In this document: piece after piece, positions 57,406-64,000 of the stretch
Position numbering within the stretch: position 1 is the stretch's first letter
How the letters are laid out: the number at the start of each line of letters is the position of its first letter
Assembly (NCBI RefSeq): GCF_014905555.1
Contig: NZ_BNGS01000006.1
Coordinates: forward strand, 62,001 to 126,000
Length of the DNA stretch: 64,000 nucleotides
Direction of reading: 5' to 3'
DNA from: Streptomyces sp. Y2F8-2
GTDB taxonomy: Bacteria > Actinomycetota > Actinomycetes > Streptomycetales > Streptomycetaceae
Notes under the pieces: model-generated
Database searches by the model: none
Seen by the model: only the letters and a program-made list of their open reading frames with translations
What the model was told of the DNA's origin: nothing
Made by a program: the position numbers and the translations under genes

Positions 57406-57909
57406 CTAGCCGAAGTCCGAGATGGCAGGGGATGTCCAGAAGGTCACAGTCGGCCCGTAGGAGCCGTCCTCCTCGTCGCTCACCTCGACGGTGATCTCCC
57501 GGTCCGGATAGCGCGCGGACAGGACTCCCTGCCAGCACTCCCCCAGAGCCAGCGCGAGTTGGGGCAGTTCTTCCCCGAGCTGATCGTCATCTGTCAGGGG
57601 GGTGTTGCCGAAAGTGGCCCACAACTCGACGTGGTTGGCAACGGCTTCGATACGTTCCCGATCGCCGCCCAGGTTCGTGAACCAGTCGTCGACAGTGTCC
57701 TTAGGGAAGCGCTCCTTGAGGAACACGCAGCCCCGGTACTCGACCGTCTCGGGACAGAACAGCCAGGCCGCGGCCAGAACGAAGCGCAGACCGCCCTCGA
57801 AGTCGAGGTAGTTCTCCGGGGAGAGCTCCTCGTCCTTCCAGTCAGTGCGCCACTGCCTGAAAAACGCCGGCAGCTCACGCTGGGACCACGACGGTTTGCT
57901 GGTGCTCAC
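57406..57909 (-). CDS. Unknown soluble protein, 167 residues
   Basis: A mixed alpha-beta acidic protein with no signal or membrane segment: PAFFRQWRTDWKDEEL, LRFVLAAAWLFCPETVEYRG, FLKERFPKDTVDDWF, ALALGECWQGVLSARYPDRE, VEVSDEEDGSYGPTVTFWTS. I do not recognise the family; its size, acidity and setting resemble small immunity-like or contingency proteins, which is only an impression. The GTG at 57909 has GGGAGATCCC upstream. It overlaps the 3' end of a truncated EamA gene, so it has probably been brought next to it by a rearrangement. Confidence 0.6.
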   Translation of the reverse strand: MSTSKPSWSQRELPAFFRQWRTDWKDEELSPENYLDFEGGLRFVLAAAWLFCPETVEYRGCVFLKERFPKDTVDDWFTNLGGDRERIEAVANHVELWATFGNTPLTDDDQLGEELPQLALALGECWQGVLSARYPDREITVEVSDEEDGSYGPTVTFWTSPAISDFG

Positions 57910-58141
57910 GGGATCTCCCAGGGGAACGCGGCGCGTGGATGGCGGAGGAGGTGAAGAGGTACGGCCACGCCCGCGCCGCGGGGAACGCCGCGAACAGGGC
58001 GATCGCCAGTCCGATGAGCGCCCCGCCGCCCGAGATCAGCGTGAAGCCGACGAGTTTGTCGGTGATGCGGTGGGCGATCGCGTTCCAGCTGGCGTGCGTG
58101 ACGGCGGCGAGCAGCACCGCCCCGGCGACGGCGGGCGTCAC
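57875..58141 (-). pseudogene. Truncated EamA/DMT transporter fragment
   Basis: The GTG at 58141 overlaps the YbaK stop (GTGA). The first 67 residues are a normal EamA N-terminus with two helices (AVAGAVLLAAVTHASWNAIAH-like, VGFTLISGGGALIGLAIALFA). After SSAIH at about 57940 the family sequence ends and an unrelated tail runs to a stop at 57875. About 200 residues are missing. The cut coincides with the start of the 167-residue orphan gene. Confidence 0.75.
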
Positions 58142-58644
58142 GAGGTCTGCTCGCGCACATCCACCAGCGTGCCGCCCGCGTGGGCGATCAGCGACTTCGG
58201 GTCCATCGGGAACACGGTGTGGGGGGTGCCGGCTGCGGCCCACACGGTCTCGTGGTCGAGCAACGCACGGTCGGCCAGCACCCGTGTCCTCGTACGGTGC
58301 CCGAAGGGCGGCACGCCACCGATCGCGTACCCGGTGGTCTCCCGCACGACATCGGGCTTGGCGCGGGTCACCTTCTGCGCTCCCAGCTCCTCCCGGACGC
58401 GCTCCACATCCACTCGGGAAGCCCCGTCCATGAGGACGAGCACCGGCACCCTGTCCGCCGCGAAGACAAGCGACTTGCAGATCTGACTCAGCTCACACCC
58501 GATCGCGGCGGCGGCTTCGGCGGCGGTCCGGGTCGCGTCCGGGAAACGGCGGATCTCGGCATGGAGCGCGCCGAGCCCCAGCTCCTCCAGGGCCTCGGCG
58601 AAACGGGGGTGGGCTCCGGAACCTTCGGGGGGCGTCGTCGTCAT
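58138..58644 (-). CDS. YbaK/EbsC-type aminoacyl-tRNA deacylase
   Basis: 168 residues. YbaK signatures are IGCELSQICKSLVF with the functional Lys, VTRAKPDVVRETTGYAIGGVPPFGH, and the C-terminal ETVWAAAGTPHTVFPMDPKSL. It hydrolyses mischarged tRNAs (Cys-, Ala- or Ser-tRNA type). The ATG at 58644 gives TTTPPEGSGAHPRF. It is coupled to the downstream EamA fragment. Confidence 0.9.
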   Translation of the reverse strand: MTTTPPEGSGAHPRFAEALEELGLGALHAEIRRFPDATRTAAEAAAAIGCELSQICKSLVFAADRVPVLVLMDGASRVDVERVREELGAQKVTRAKPDVVRETTGYAIGGVPPFGHRTRTRVLADRALLDHETVWAAAGTPHTVFPMDPKSLIAHAGGTLVDVREQTS

Positions 58645-58654
58645 GAACGGCAGG

Positions 58655-58843
58655 TTAGCTGCCGGATACAAAGGTCACGAACGAGTTCCAGGCGGTGGGG
58701 GCGACGGTGAGGTGCCGGGCTTCGGGGGTCTTGGAGTCGCGGATGTGGATGGTGGTGGGGACTACGGCTATCTCGACGCAGTCGCTCGGGTTGCTGCTGT
58801 CGCTGTAGCTGCTCTTGAACCAGTGGAGTTCCGGGGTGCTCAT
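58655..58843 (-). CDS. DUF397 protein
   Basis: 62 residues, full DUF397: WFKSSYSDSSNPSDCVEIAV, IHIRDSKTPEARHLTV, WNSFVTFV. DUF397 genes sit behind Scr1-type XRE regulators in Streptomyces, where the two act like a regulator/partner or toxin-antitoxin-like pair (for example BldB/AbaA and WhiJ clusters). The ATG overlaps the XRE stop by ATGA, with GGGAG upstream. Confidence 0.9.
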   Translation of the reverse strand: MSTPELHWFKSSYSDSSNPSDCVEIAVVPTTIHIRDSKTPEARHLTVAPTAWNSFVTFVSGS

Positions 58844-59569
58844 AGTGCTCCCAGCGCTTTCTCGATAAAGGCCAGGGACTCCCGCGGCGGGAGAGCCTGA
58901 GCCCGGATGATGCCATACCGCAGTTCGAGGATCCGGAGCTGCCGGGGGTCGGAGACCGGACGTCCACCGAAGTCGTCGTCGGTCCTCCAGCAGGCGCTCA
59001 AGTTGCCGTCGCAGGACCGCTGTCCCCCCGATCGGACGTTCGAGCGTCACCTGTTCCTGGACGAAGCCGAGTTCAGGCGCAGGGTCCTTCTCGAAGATGG
59101 ACTGCCGAGCCATGCGCGCTGCGACACCGCGTTCCAACTCGCCCACTGACAGCCTGGGCCGCCAGGTCTGCAGCAGCGCCCGGGCGTACTCCTCCGTCTG
59201 CAGCAGCCCATGGATGTTGTGGTTGCCGTACAACTGGAGCTCGACAGCCCGCTCCTCCAACTGCGCCAGTTCCCGGACCTTCTTCGGATACCGGGCCCGC
59301 TCCATGTCTCCCTTGAAGGCCTTCAGATGCCCCTGTGCCTTGAGGAGGTCGTCGGCCTTGTCCAGGAAGTCGGCTCGTGGAATGCGCGCCCCACGCTCGA
59401 CCTTCCGGATCAGGTCCTCGCCGTACCCCATGACGTCGGCGAACTCCACAACCCTCATCCCGGCCGCCTCACGGCAGAACTTGAGAAGCCGGCCGACCGC
59501 CTCCACCAACGGCGCGATCTCGTCGCCGGGCTCGACTCCCCACCCCGCCTCGTCCCCACCCTCGCTCAT
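58840..59569 (-). pseudogene. Scr1/DUF5753-type XRE regulator, frame disrupted
   Basis: The ATG at 59569 has GGAGGTG upstream. An XRE HTH (FCREAAGMRVVEFADVMGYG, LIRKVERGARIP) and most of a DUF5753 domain follow (LEERAVELQLYGNHNIHGLLQTEEYA, GGTAVLRRQLERLLE). At about 58981-58987 the frame is lost. The expected end, DDDFGGRPVSDPRQLRILEL to EKALGAL, runs in the next frame and stops at 58840 in ATGA overlap with DUF397. A dozen or so residues seem to be missing. It is probably inactive, unless the sequence is in error. Confidence 0.7.
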
Positions 59570-59789
59570 GGCACCCCACCTCCGGACGGCCGAGACAGCC
59601 AGGACCAATGCCAGACGGTCACCTTACGTACACGCCAAGTCACGCAACAGCCTAGGCGCAGCCCGCCATCCTGAGTCACCTGAATCAGCGAACGGCCTCT
59701 CAGCAACCGCAACCCGGCTCGCCCATCGGCAACTTCACCACGAGCCCGGCGACGCAGAGCACTGAGCGCCCGCCACGGGAGAAAGAGCG
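59570..59789. other. Gap between XRE pseudogene and the MMPL terminator
   Basis: About 220 bp of intergenic sequence that should hold the XRE promoter. No box, RNA or small gene stands out. Confidence 0.4.
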
Positions 59790-59823
59790 ACGGGGCGCCC
59801 CACCCACCGGTGAGACGCCCCGT
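59790..59823 (-). terminator. Terminator after the MMPL gene
   Basis: Arms ACGGGGCG (59790-59797) and CGCCCCGT (59816-59823) form a stem with an inner pairable CACC/GGTG segment, 20 nt past the MMPL stop. Confidence 0.7.
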
Positions 59824-59843
59824 TCGCGTTCGGAAGGAGCCGC

Positions 59844-62081
59844 TCAGACCTGTACCAGCCGCCGGTCCTGGTCCGGATCCACGTCCGGGTCCCGGCGATC
59901 GGCCGCGTCGGCCGCCGCGCGCAGGCCCTCACCCTCGACGTCCACGTTCGGCAGTGCCCGGTCCAGCCACTTCGGCAGCCACCACGCCCGGCGGCCCAGC
60001 AGGGACAGGACCGCCGGAACCAGCGCCATGCGGACCACGAAGGCGTCGAAGAACACCGCGATCGCGAGACCGAAGCCGATCATCTTGATCATCGACTCGC
60101 TGGAGCCGATGAAGCCGGAGAACACCGCGATCATGATGACGGCCGCCGCCGTCACCACCCGCGCACCGTGCCGGAAGCCGGTCACGATCGCCTGGCCGGG
60201 GGTCTCCCCGTGGACGTACGCCTCACGCATACGGGTCACGAGGAAGACCTCGTAGTCCATCGCCAGGCCGAACACCACGCCCACCATGAAGATCGGCATC
60301 ATCGACATGATCGGGCCCGTCTGCTGGACGCCCAGCAGACCGGACAGCCAGCCCCACTGGAACACCGCGACCACCGCGCCGAGCGCCGCCGTCACCGAGA
60401 GCAGGAAGCCGAGCGCCGCCTTCAGCGGGACCAGGATCGAGCGGAAGACCACGATCAGGAGGAGGAAGGCGAGGCCGACCACCAGCGCCAGGTACGGGAT
60501 CAGCGCGTCGTTGAGCTTCTGCGAGAAGTCGATGTTCATCGCCGTCGTGCCGGTGACCAGCAGCTTGGCGTCCGTCTTCGCCCCCAGCCCGGCGCCCGTG
60601 TCCCGGATGCCGTGCACCAGGTCCTCGGTGGTCGTCGAGGACGGCTTGGAGCCGGGGACGACCGTGATCATCGCCGTGTCGCCCGCCTTGTTGTACGTCG
60701 CCGGCGTGACCGTCGTGACGTCCTTCAGGCCCTTGATGTCGTCGGTCACCGTCGCGACCGCGGCCTTCGGGTCGTCGCTCGCCTTGGCGTCGACCACCAC
60801 CATCAGCGGCCCGTTGAAGCCGGGCCCGAAGCCCTCCGACAGCAGGTCGTAGGCCCGGCGCTGGGTCGTGGACGTCGGCTGGGAACCGTCGTCCGGCAGG
60901 CCCAGCTCCAGCCGGGACGCCGGAACGGCCGCGGCCCCGAGGCCGATCACACCCAGCAGCAGGACGGCCACCGGGCGGCGGACGACGAAGCTCGCCCAGC
61001 GCGTACCCATGTTGGGCTTGCCCTTCTTGCCGGCGGCGGCCCGGCCGCCGCCCAGCAGCCTGCTCTTCTCTCCCGCCGGCTTGACCCTGCGGCCCGCGTA
61101 GCCGAGCAGCGCCGGGACCATCGTCAGCGCGATCAGGACCGCGACGGCCACGGTGCCGGCCGCCGCGACGCCCATCTTCGTCAGCATCGGGATGTTCACG
61201 ACCGACAGGCCCACCAGCGCGATCACCACGGTCAGGCCCGCGAAGACCACCGCCGAACCCGCCGTGCCGGCCGCCCGGCCCGCCGCCTCCTCGCGCTCAC
61301 GGCCCTCGGCCAGCTCGGCCCGGTAGCGGGAGACGATGAACAGCGCGTAGTCGATGCCGACCGCGAGGCCGATCATCATGGCCAGCGTGGAAGTCGTGGT
61401 GCCGAGGTCCAGCGCGTTCGCCAGCGCCGTGATCGAAAAGACGCCGATGCCGACGCCGATCAGGGCGGTGAGCAGCGGCAGCCCGGCCGCCACCAGCGAA
61501 CCGAAGGTGATGACGAGGACGACCGCGGCGACCGCGATGCCGATGACCTCGCTCGCGCCCGTCTCCGGTGCGGCCTGCAGCGCGTCACCGCCGATCTCGA
61601 CGGTCAGCCCGGCGTCCCGCGCGTCCTGCGCGGCCTGCTTCAGGGCGTCCTTGGACGAGTCCTTCAGCTCCATCCCGGAGACCTTGTACTTCACCTGCGC
61701 GTACGCGATCGTGCCGTTCTTGCTGACGGCGTGCGCGGTGAACGGGTCGGCGACGGAGACCACTTCGGAGCCGGAGCGCAGCTCCCTGACGGTCTTCTCG
61801 ACGACCGCCTTGTTGTCCTTGGCCGTCAGCTTCTCCCCGCCGGGCGCCTTGAAGACGACACGGGCGGTCGCACCGTCGGCACTCATCCCCGGGAAGCGCT
61901 GTTCGAGCAGGTCGAAGGCCTTCTGGGCCTCGGTGCCGGGGATGGAGAAGGAGGAGGAGCCCGCCGCCGGGGCGCTGGCGGCGCCGACGCCCGCGAGCGT
62001 CAGCAGCGCCACCCAGATCAGGGCGACGAAGTGCCGTCGCCGGAAGGCGAGACGGCCGAGTCTGTGGAGAAAAGTGGCCAC
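59844..62081 (-). CDS. MMPL-family RND exporter
   Basis: 745 residues and 11-12 membrane helices in two halves. It opens FLHRLGRLAFRRRHFVALIWVALL and has the proton-relay segment AMMIGLAVGIDYALFIVSRYR, repeated in half two as GVVFGLAMDYEVFLVTRMREAYVHG. Two extracytoplasmic domains lie after helices 1 and 7. MMPL proteins export lipids or drugs by proton motive force. A TetR gene lies 99 nt upstream on the same strand, so the exporter is likely inducible. Confidence 0.93.
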   Translation of the reverse strand: MATFLHRLGRLAFRRRHFVALIWVALLTLAGVGAASAPAAGSSSFSIPGTEAQKAFDLLEQRFPGMSADGATARVVFKAPGGEKLTAKDNKAVVEKTVRELRSGSEVVSVADPFTAHAVSKNGTIAYAQVKYKVSGMELKDSSKDALKQAAQDARDAGLTVEIGGDALQAAPETGASEVIGIAVAAVVLVITFGSLVAAGLPLLTALIGVGIGVFSITALANALDLGTTTSTLAMMIGLAVGIDYALFIVSRYRAELAEGREREEAAGRAAGTAGSAVVFAGLTVVIALVGLSVVNIPMLTKMGVAAAGTVAVAVLIALTMVPALLGYAGRRVKPAGEKSRLLGGGRAAAGKKGKPNMGTRWASFVVRRPVAVLLLGVIGLGAAAVPASRLELGLPDDGSQPTSTTQRRAYDLLSEGFGPGFNGPLMVVVDAKASDDPKAAVATVTDDIKGLKDVTTVTPATYNKAGDTAMITVVPGSKPSSTTTEDLVHGIRDTGAGLGAKTDAKLLVTGTTAMNIDFSQKLNDALIPYLALVVGLAFLLLIVVFRSILVPLKAALGFLLSVTAALGAVVAVFQWGWLSGLLGVQQTGPIMSMMPIFMVGVVFGLAMDYEVFLVTRMREAYVHGETPGQAIVTGFRHGARVVTAAAVIMIAVFSGFIGSSESMIKMIGFGLAIAVFFDAFVVRMALVPAVLSLLGRRAWWLPKWLDRALPNVDVEGEGLRAAADAADRRDPDVDPDQDRRLVQV

Positions 62082-62180
62082 GAGGGCGTACTCCCGGTCA
62101 GTCGTGGGTTTTCAGGGCAGGGGTGATCAGCCCGACGACGTGAGCGGTGACGTCAGGTGGGGGCCGGCTCGGGGGACAGG

Positions 62181-62780
62181 TCAGGTGGTGGGCGCGCCGA
62201 GGGCGGGGAGGACCACGGCGTCGATGTACGAGCGCAGGAACGCCTGTGTGGGCGGTTGGTTGTCGATGAGGGAGCGCGTGGCGAAGGCGCCGATCAACAT
62301 GTGCACCACGTACTGCAGCGCCGGGTTGTCGGCGCGGATCTCCCCGCGGTCGACGGCCCGCTGCAGCACACGCCGGAACTCTTCCCTCTCCGGTTCGACG
62401 AGGTGCTCCCGGAACGCCCGCAGAAGGTCGGGGTTGGTGTGCGTCGCCATGGCCAGACCCCGCATCAGGGCGTGGTTCTGCTCCATGGTGCAGTCGTCCT
62501 GGTGTGCCGTGAGGGCGTGGAAGTCGCCCCGCAGGGACCCGGTGTCGACGTCCGCGAAGCGGCTCGGCTTGCCGTGCCGGATCGCCTTCGCCACCAACTC
62601 GGCCTTGCCGCCCCACTGGCGGTAGAGCGTCGCCTTGCTGGACCGGGTGCGGGCGGCCACGGCGTCCATCGTCAGGGCGTCGTAGCCGACTTCACGGAGC
62701 AGGTCGAGCACGGCCTCGTACAACTCGGCCTCGCGCTCGGGGGTGATCCGACTACGACGCCCTGTCGCGACATCGGTCAT
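62181..62780 (-). CDS. TetR-family regulator of the MMPL exporter
   Basis: 199 residues. HTH: YEAVLDLLREVGYDALTMDAVAA, TRSSKATLYRQWGGKAELVA; then an all-helical C-terminal domain. It precedes the MMPL gene on the same strand and has two matching palindromes in front, so it probably represses itself and the exporter. The ATG at 62780 has GGAGAG 9 nt upstream; a GTG at 62789 is too close to it. Confidence 0.88.
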   Translation of the reverse strand: MTDVATGRRSRITPEREAELYEAVLDLLREVGYDALTMDAVAARTRSSKATLYRQWGGKAELVAKAIRHGKPSRFADVDTGSLRGDFHALTAHQDDCTMEQNHALMRGLAMATHTNPDLLRAFREHLVEPEREEFRRVLQRAVDRGEIRADNPALQYVVHMLIGAFATRSLIDNQPPTQAFLRSYIDAVVLPALGAPTT

Positions 62781-62838
62781 GCGACTCACCTCTCCTGCTC
62801 GGTGTTCCTGCTTCCCGCCCGGAGCGGCAGGGCTCCGA

Positions 62839-62900
62839 ACGAGACTGTTTCGTACGTCATGACGATACCCCGGCAGCCAAACGAAACGAAACAGTTTCGT
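62839..62900. promoter_or_regulatory. Paired palindromic TetR operators
   Basis: ACGAAAC-A-GTTTCGT (62886-62900) is a perfect 15-bp palindrome; ACGAGAC-T-GTTTCGT (62839-62853) is the same with one mismatch. They lie 47 bp apart, 59-120 bp before the TetR start. Both carry CGTTTCG-type half sites followed by ACG. Confidence 0.75.
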
Positions 62901-62991
62901 ACGTGTTCTGGGTCACGCGGTTGTCGACGCCCTTGCCGACACACCCTCCCCACGAGTTGCCGCGCACCGTCGCCGGACGAAGCATGGGTAG

Positions 62992-64000
62992 GTGAATGAA
63001 GCGCGCGACGAGTACGAGAACGAGAAGGCACCCGGCTACCTCCGCTTCCCTCACCTGAACGGCGACCGCTTGTGCTTCGCCGCAGAGGACGACCTGTGGA
63101 CGGCTCCGCTGGACGGGTCCGGCCGCGCCTGGCGGCTCACCGTGGACCGTACGAAGATCGGGCACCCCCGCTTCTCGCCGGACGGCCGGTTCATCGCCTA
63201 CACGAGCTGGCGCAGCCTGGTCCCGGAGATCCATCTGACGCCGGTGGACGGCGGCCCCGGCCGACGGCTGACCTACTGGGGCAGCGTCGACACCCGGGTG
63301 TGCGGCTGGACTCCGGAGGGCGACCTCCTCGCCGTCGCCTCGCACGGCGAGCCCTTCTCGCACTACACCTTCGCCTACAAGGTCCCGACCGACGGCGACC
63401 CCGGCGGCAAACTGCCCTGGGGCCCGGTCTCCGACATAGCGGTGGCCGACATCGACGGCGAACGCAGAACGCTGCTGCTCACCGGCAAACCCCCGCACGA
63501 ACCGGCCTCCTGGAAGCGCTACCGCGGCGGCGCCATGGGCCGGCTGTGGCTGCACGGACAGCGGCTGCTCGCCGACCTCGAGGGCCACCTGGACTCGCCG
63601 ATGTTCGTCGGCGGGCGGATCGCCTTCCTCTCCGACCACGAGGGCATCGGCAACCTGTACTCGTGCGCCTACGACGGCTCCGACCTGCGCCGCCACACCG
63701 ACCACGACAGTTTCTACGCCCGCCACGCCGCGAGCGACGGCACGCGAGTGGTGTACCAGTGCGCGGGCGACCTGTGGATCGTCGACGACCTGTCCCCCGA
63801 CTCGATCCCACGCCGCCTGGACGTGCGCCTGGGCGGGCCGCGGGCCGGGCGCCGCAAGTACCAGGTGCCGGCGGCGCAGCACGTCGACGGGATCTCGGTG
63901 GACGACACGGGGCGGGCCAGCGCGGTGGTCGTCCGCGGCAGCCTGTACTGGCTCACGCACCGGGACGGCCCCGCGCGCACGATCACGGACACCCCCGGGG
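62992..64000 (+). CDS. Tricorn-protease-like S41 protein, 3' end beyond window
   Basis: 336 codons visible from the GTG at 62992; an in-frame TAG directly before it rules out a longer form. The sequence is a beta-propeller of TolB/tricorn type: YLRFPHLNGDRLCFAAEDDLW, HPRFSPDGRFIAYTS, SPMFVGGRIAFLSDHEGIGN, RHTDHDSFYARHAASDG. Streptomyces tricorn homologues add a second propeller, PDZ and serine-protease core, which would lie outside the window. No signal peptide, so cytoplasmic. It degrades peptides downstream of the proteasome in archaea; the role here is from family. Confidence 0.85.
   Translation, partial: MNEARDEYENEKAPGYLRFPHLNGDRLCFAAEDDLWTAPLDGSGRAWRLTVDRTKIGHPRFSPDGRFIAYTSWRSLVPEIHLTPVDGGPGRRLTYWGSVDTRVCGWTPEGDLLAVASHGEPFSHYTFAYKVPTDGDPGGKLPWGPVSDIAVADIDGERRTLLLTGKPPHEPASWKRYRGGAMGRLWLHGQRLLADLEGHLDSPMFVGGRIAFLSDHEGIGNLYSCAYDGSDLRRHTDHDSFYARHAASDGTRVVYQCAGDLWIVDDLSPDSIPRRLDVRLGGPRAGRRKYQVPAAQHVDGISVDDTGRASAVVVRGSLYWLTHRDGPARTITDTPG

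Overview
The window is a 64-kb piece of a Streptomyces-type chromosome. G+C is very high with strong third-position bias, starts are often GTG, and many genes overlap by GTGA or ATGA. It carries an SsgA-like sporulation protein, a Scr1-type XRE/DUF397 pair, a sortase substrate, an Rpf and a divergent tam/tamR pair. From memory the order glmU-prs-rplY-pth ... ppc-desaturase-TetR-tam/tamR ... gal operon ... ispE-rsmA-rpf-tatD-rsmI-pmt-PBP-PBP-ssgE resembles the SCO31xx core region of S. coelicolor. No phage, plasmid, IS element, CRISPR array or antibiotic cluster was seen.

Layout. 1-2.5 kb: the 3' part of a sodium:solute symporter and a coiled-coil protein. 2.7-7.9 kb: four adjacent genes built from polymorphic-toxin parts. 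These are a deaminase-like domain with SUKH-4 behind an Imm35-like head, an HNH(HHH)-like nuclease fused to SUKH-1, a YwqJ-type deaminase, and a SUKH-3 protein. 7.9-10.2 kb: an orphan histidine kinase and a frameshifted HTH gene. 10.25-15 kb: tRNA-Gln and the housekeeping run glmU, prs, rplY, pth. 15-20.7 kb: an LAETG cell-wall protein, ppc and a desaturase-TetR operon. 20.7-24 kb: tam/VOC diverging from tamR, a LuxR regulator and a GNAT protein. 24-29.4 kb: galTEK diverging from a galactose-type symporter. 29.5-36.2 kb: a LuxR protein with a degenerate receiver, two tandem membrane-anchored beta-propeller proteins and an ABC-F ATPase. 36.4-44.8 kb: a frameshifted Uma2 gene, ispE, rsmA, rpf, tatD, a zinc-ribbon protein, rsmI and pmt. 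45-48.9 kb: two tandem penicillin-binding proteins and ssgE. 49-52.6 kb: an ECF-type Ni/Co importer (M, Q, O) overlapping ohrR, then ohr. 52.7-62.8 kb: assorted enzymes, a decaying 56-59 kb patch with several broken genes, an MMPL exporter and its TetR. 63-64 kb: the start of a tricorn-protease-like gene that leaves the window.

The most interesting material is the 2.7-7.9 kb cluster, where toxin-like and immunity-like domains are fused in single cytoplasmic proteins with no export signals. Next come a near-perfect Nur-box-like element over what may be a leaderless Ni/Co importer promoter, a 15-bp-periodic operator array between tam and tamR, a 34-43-bp dispersed repeat that has entered coding sequence twice, and at least four disrupted reading frames.
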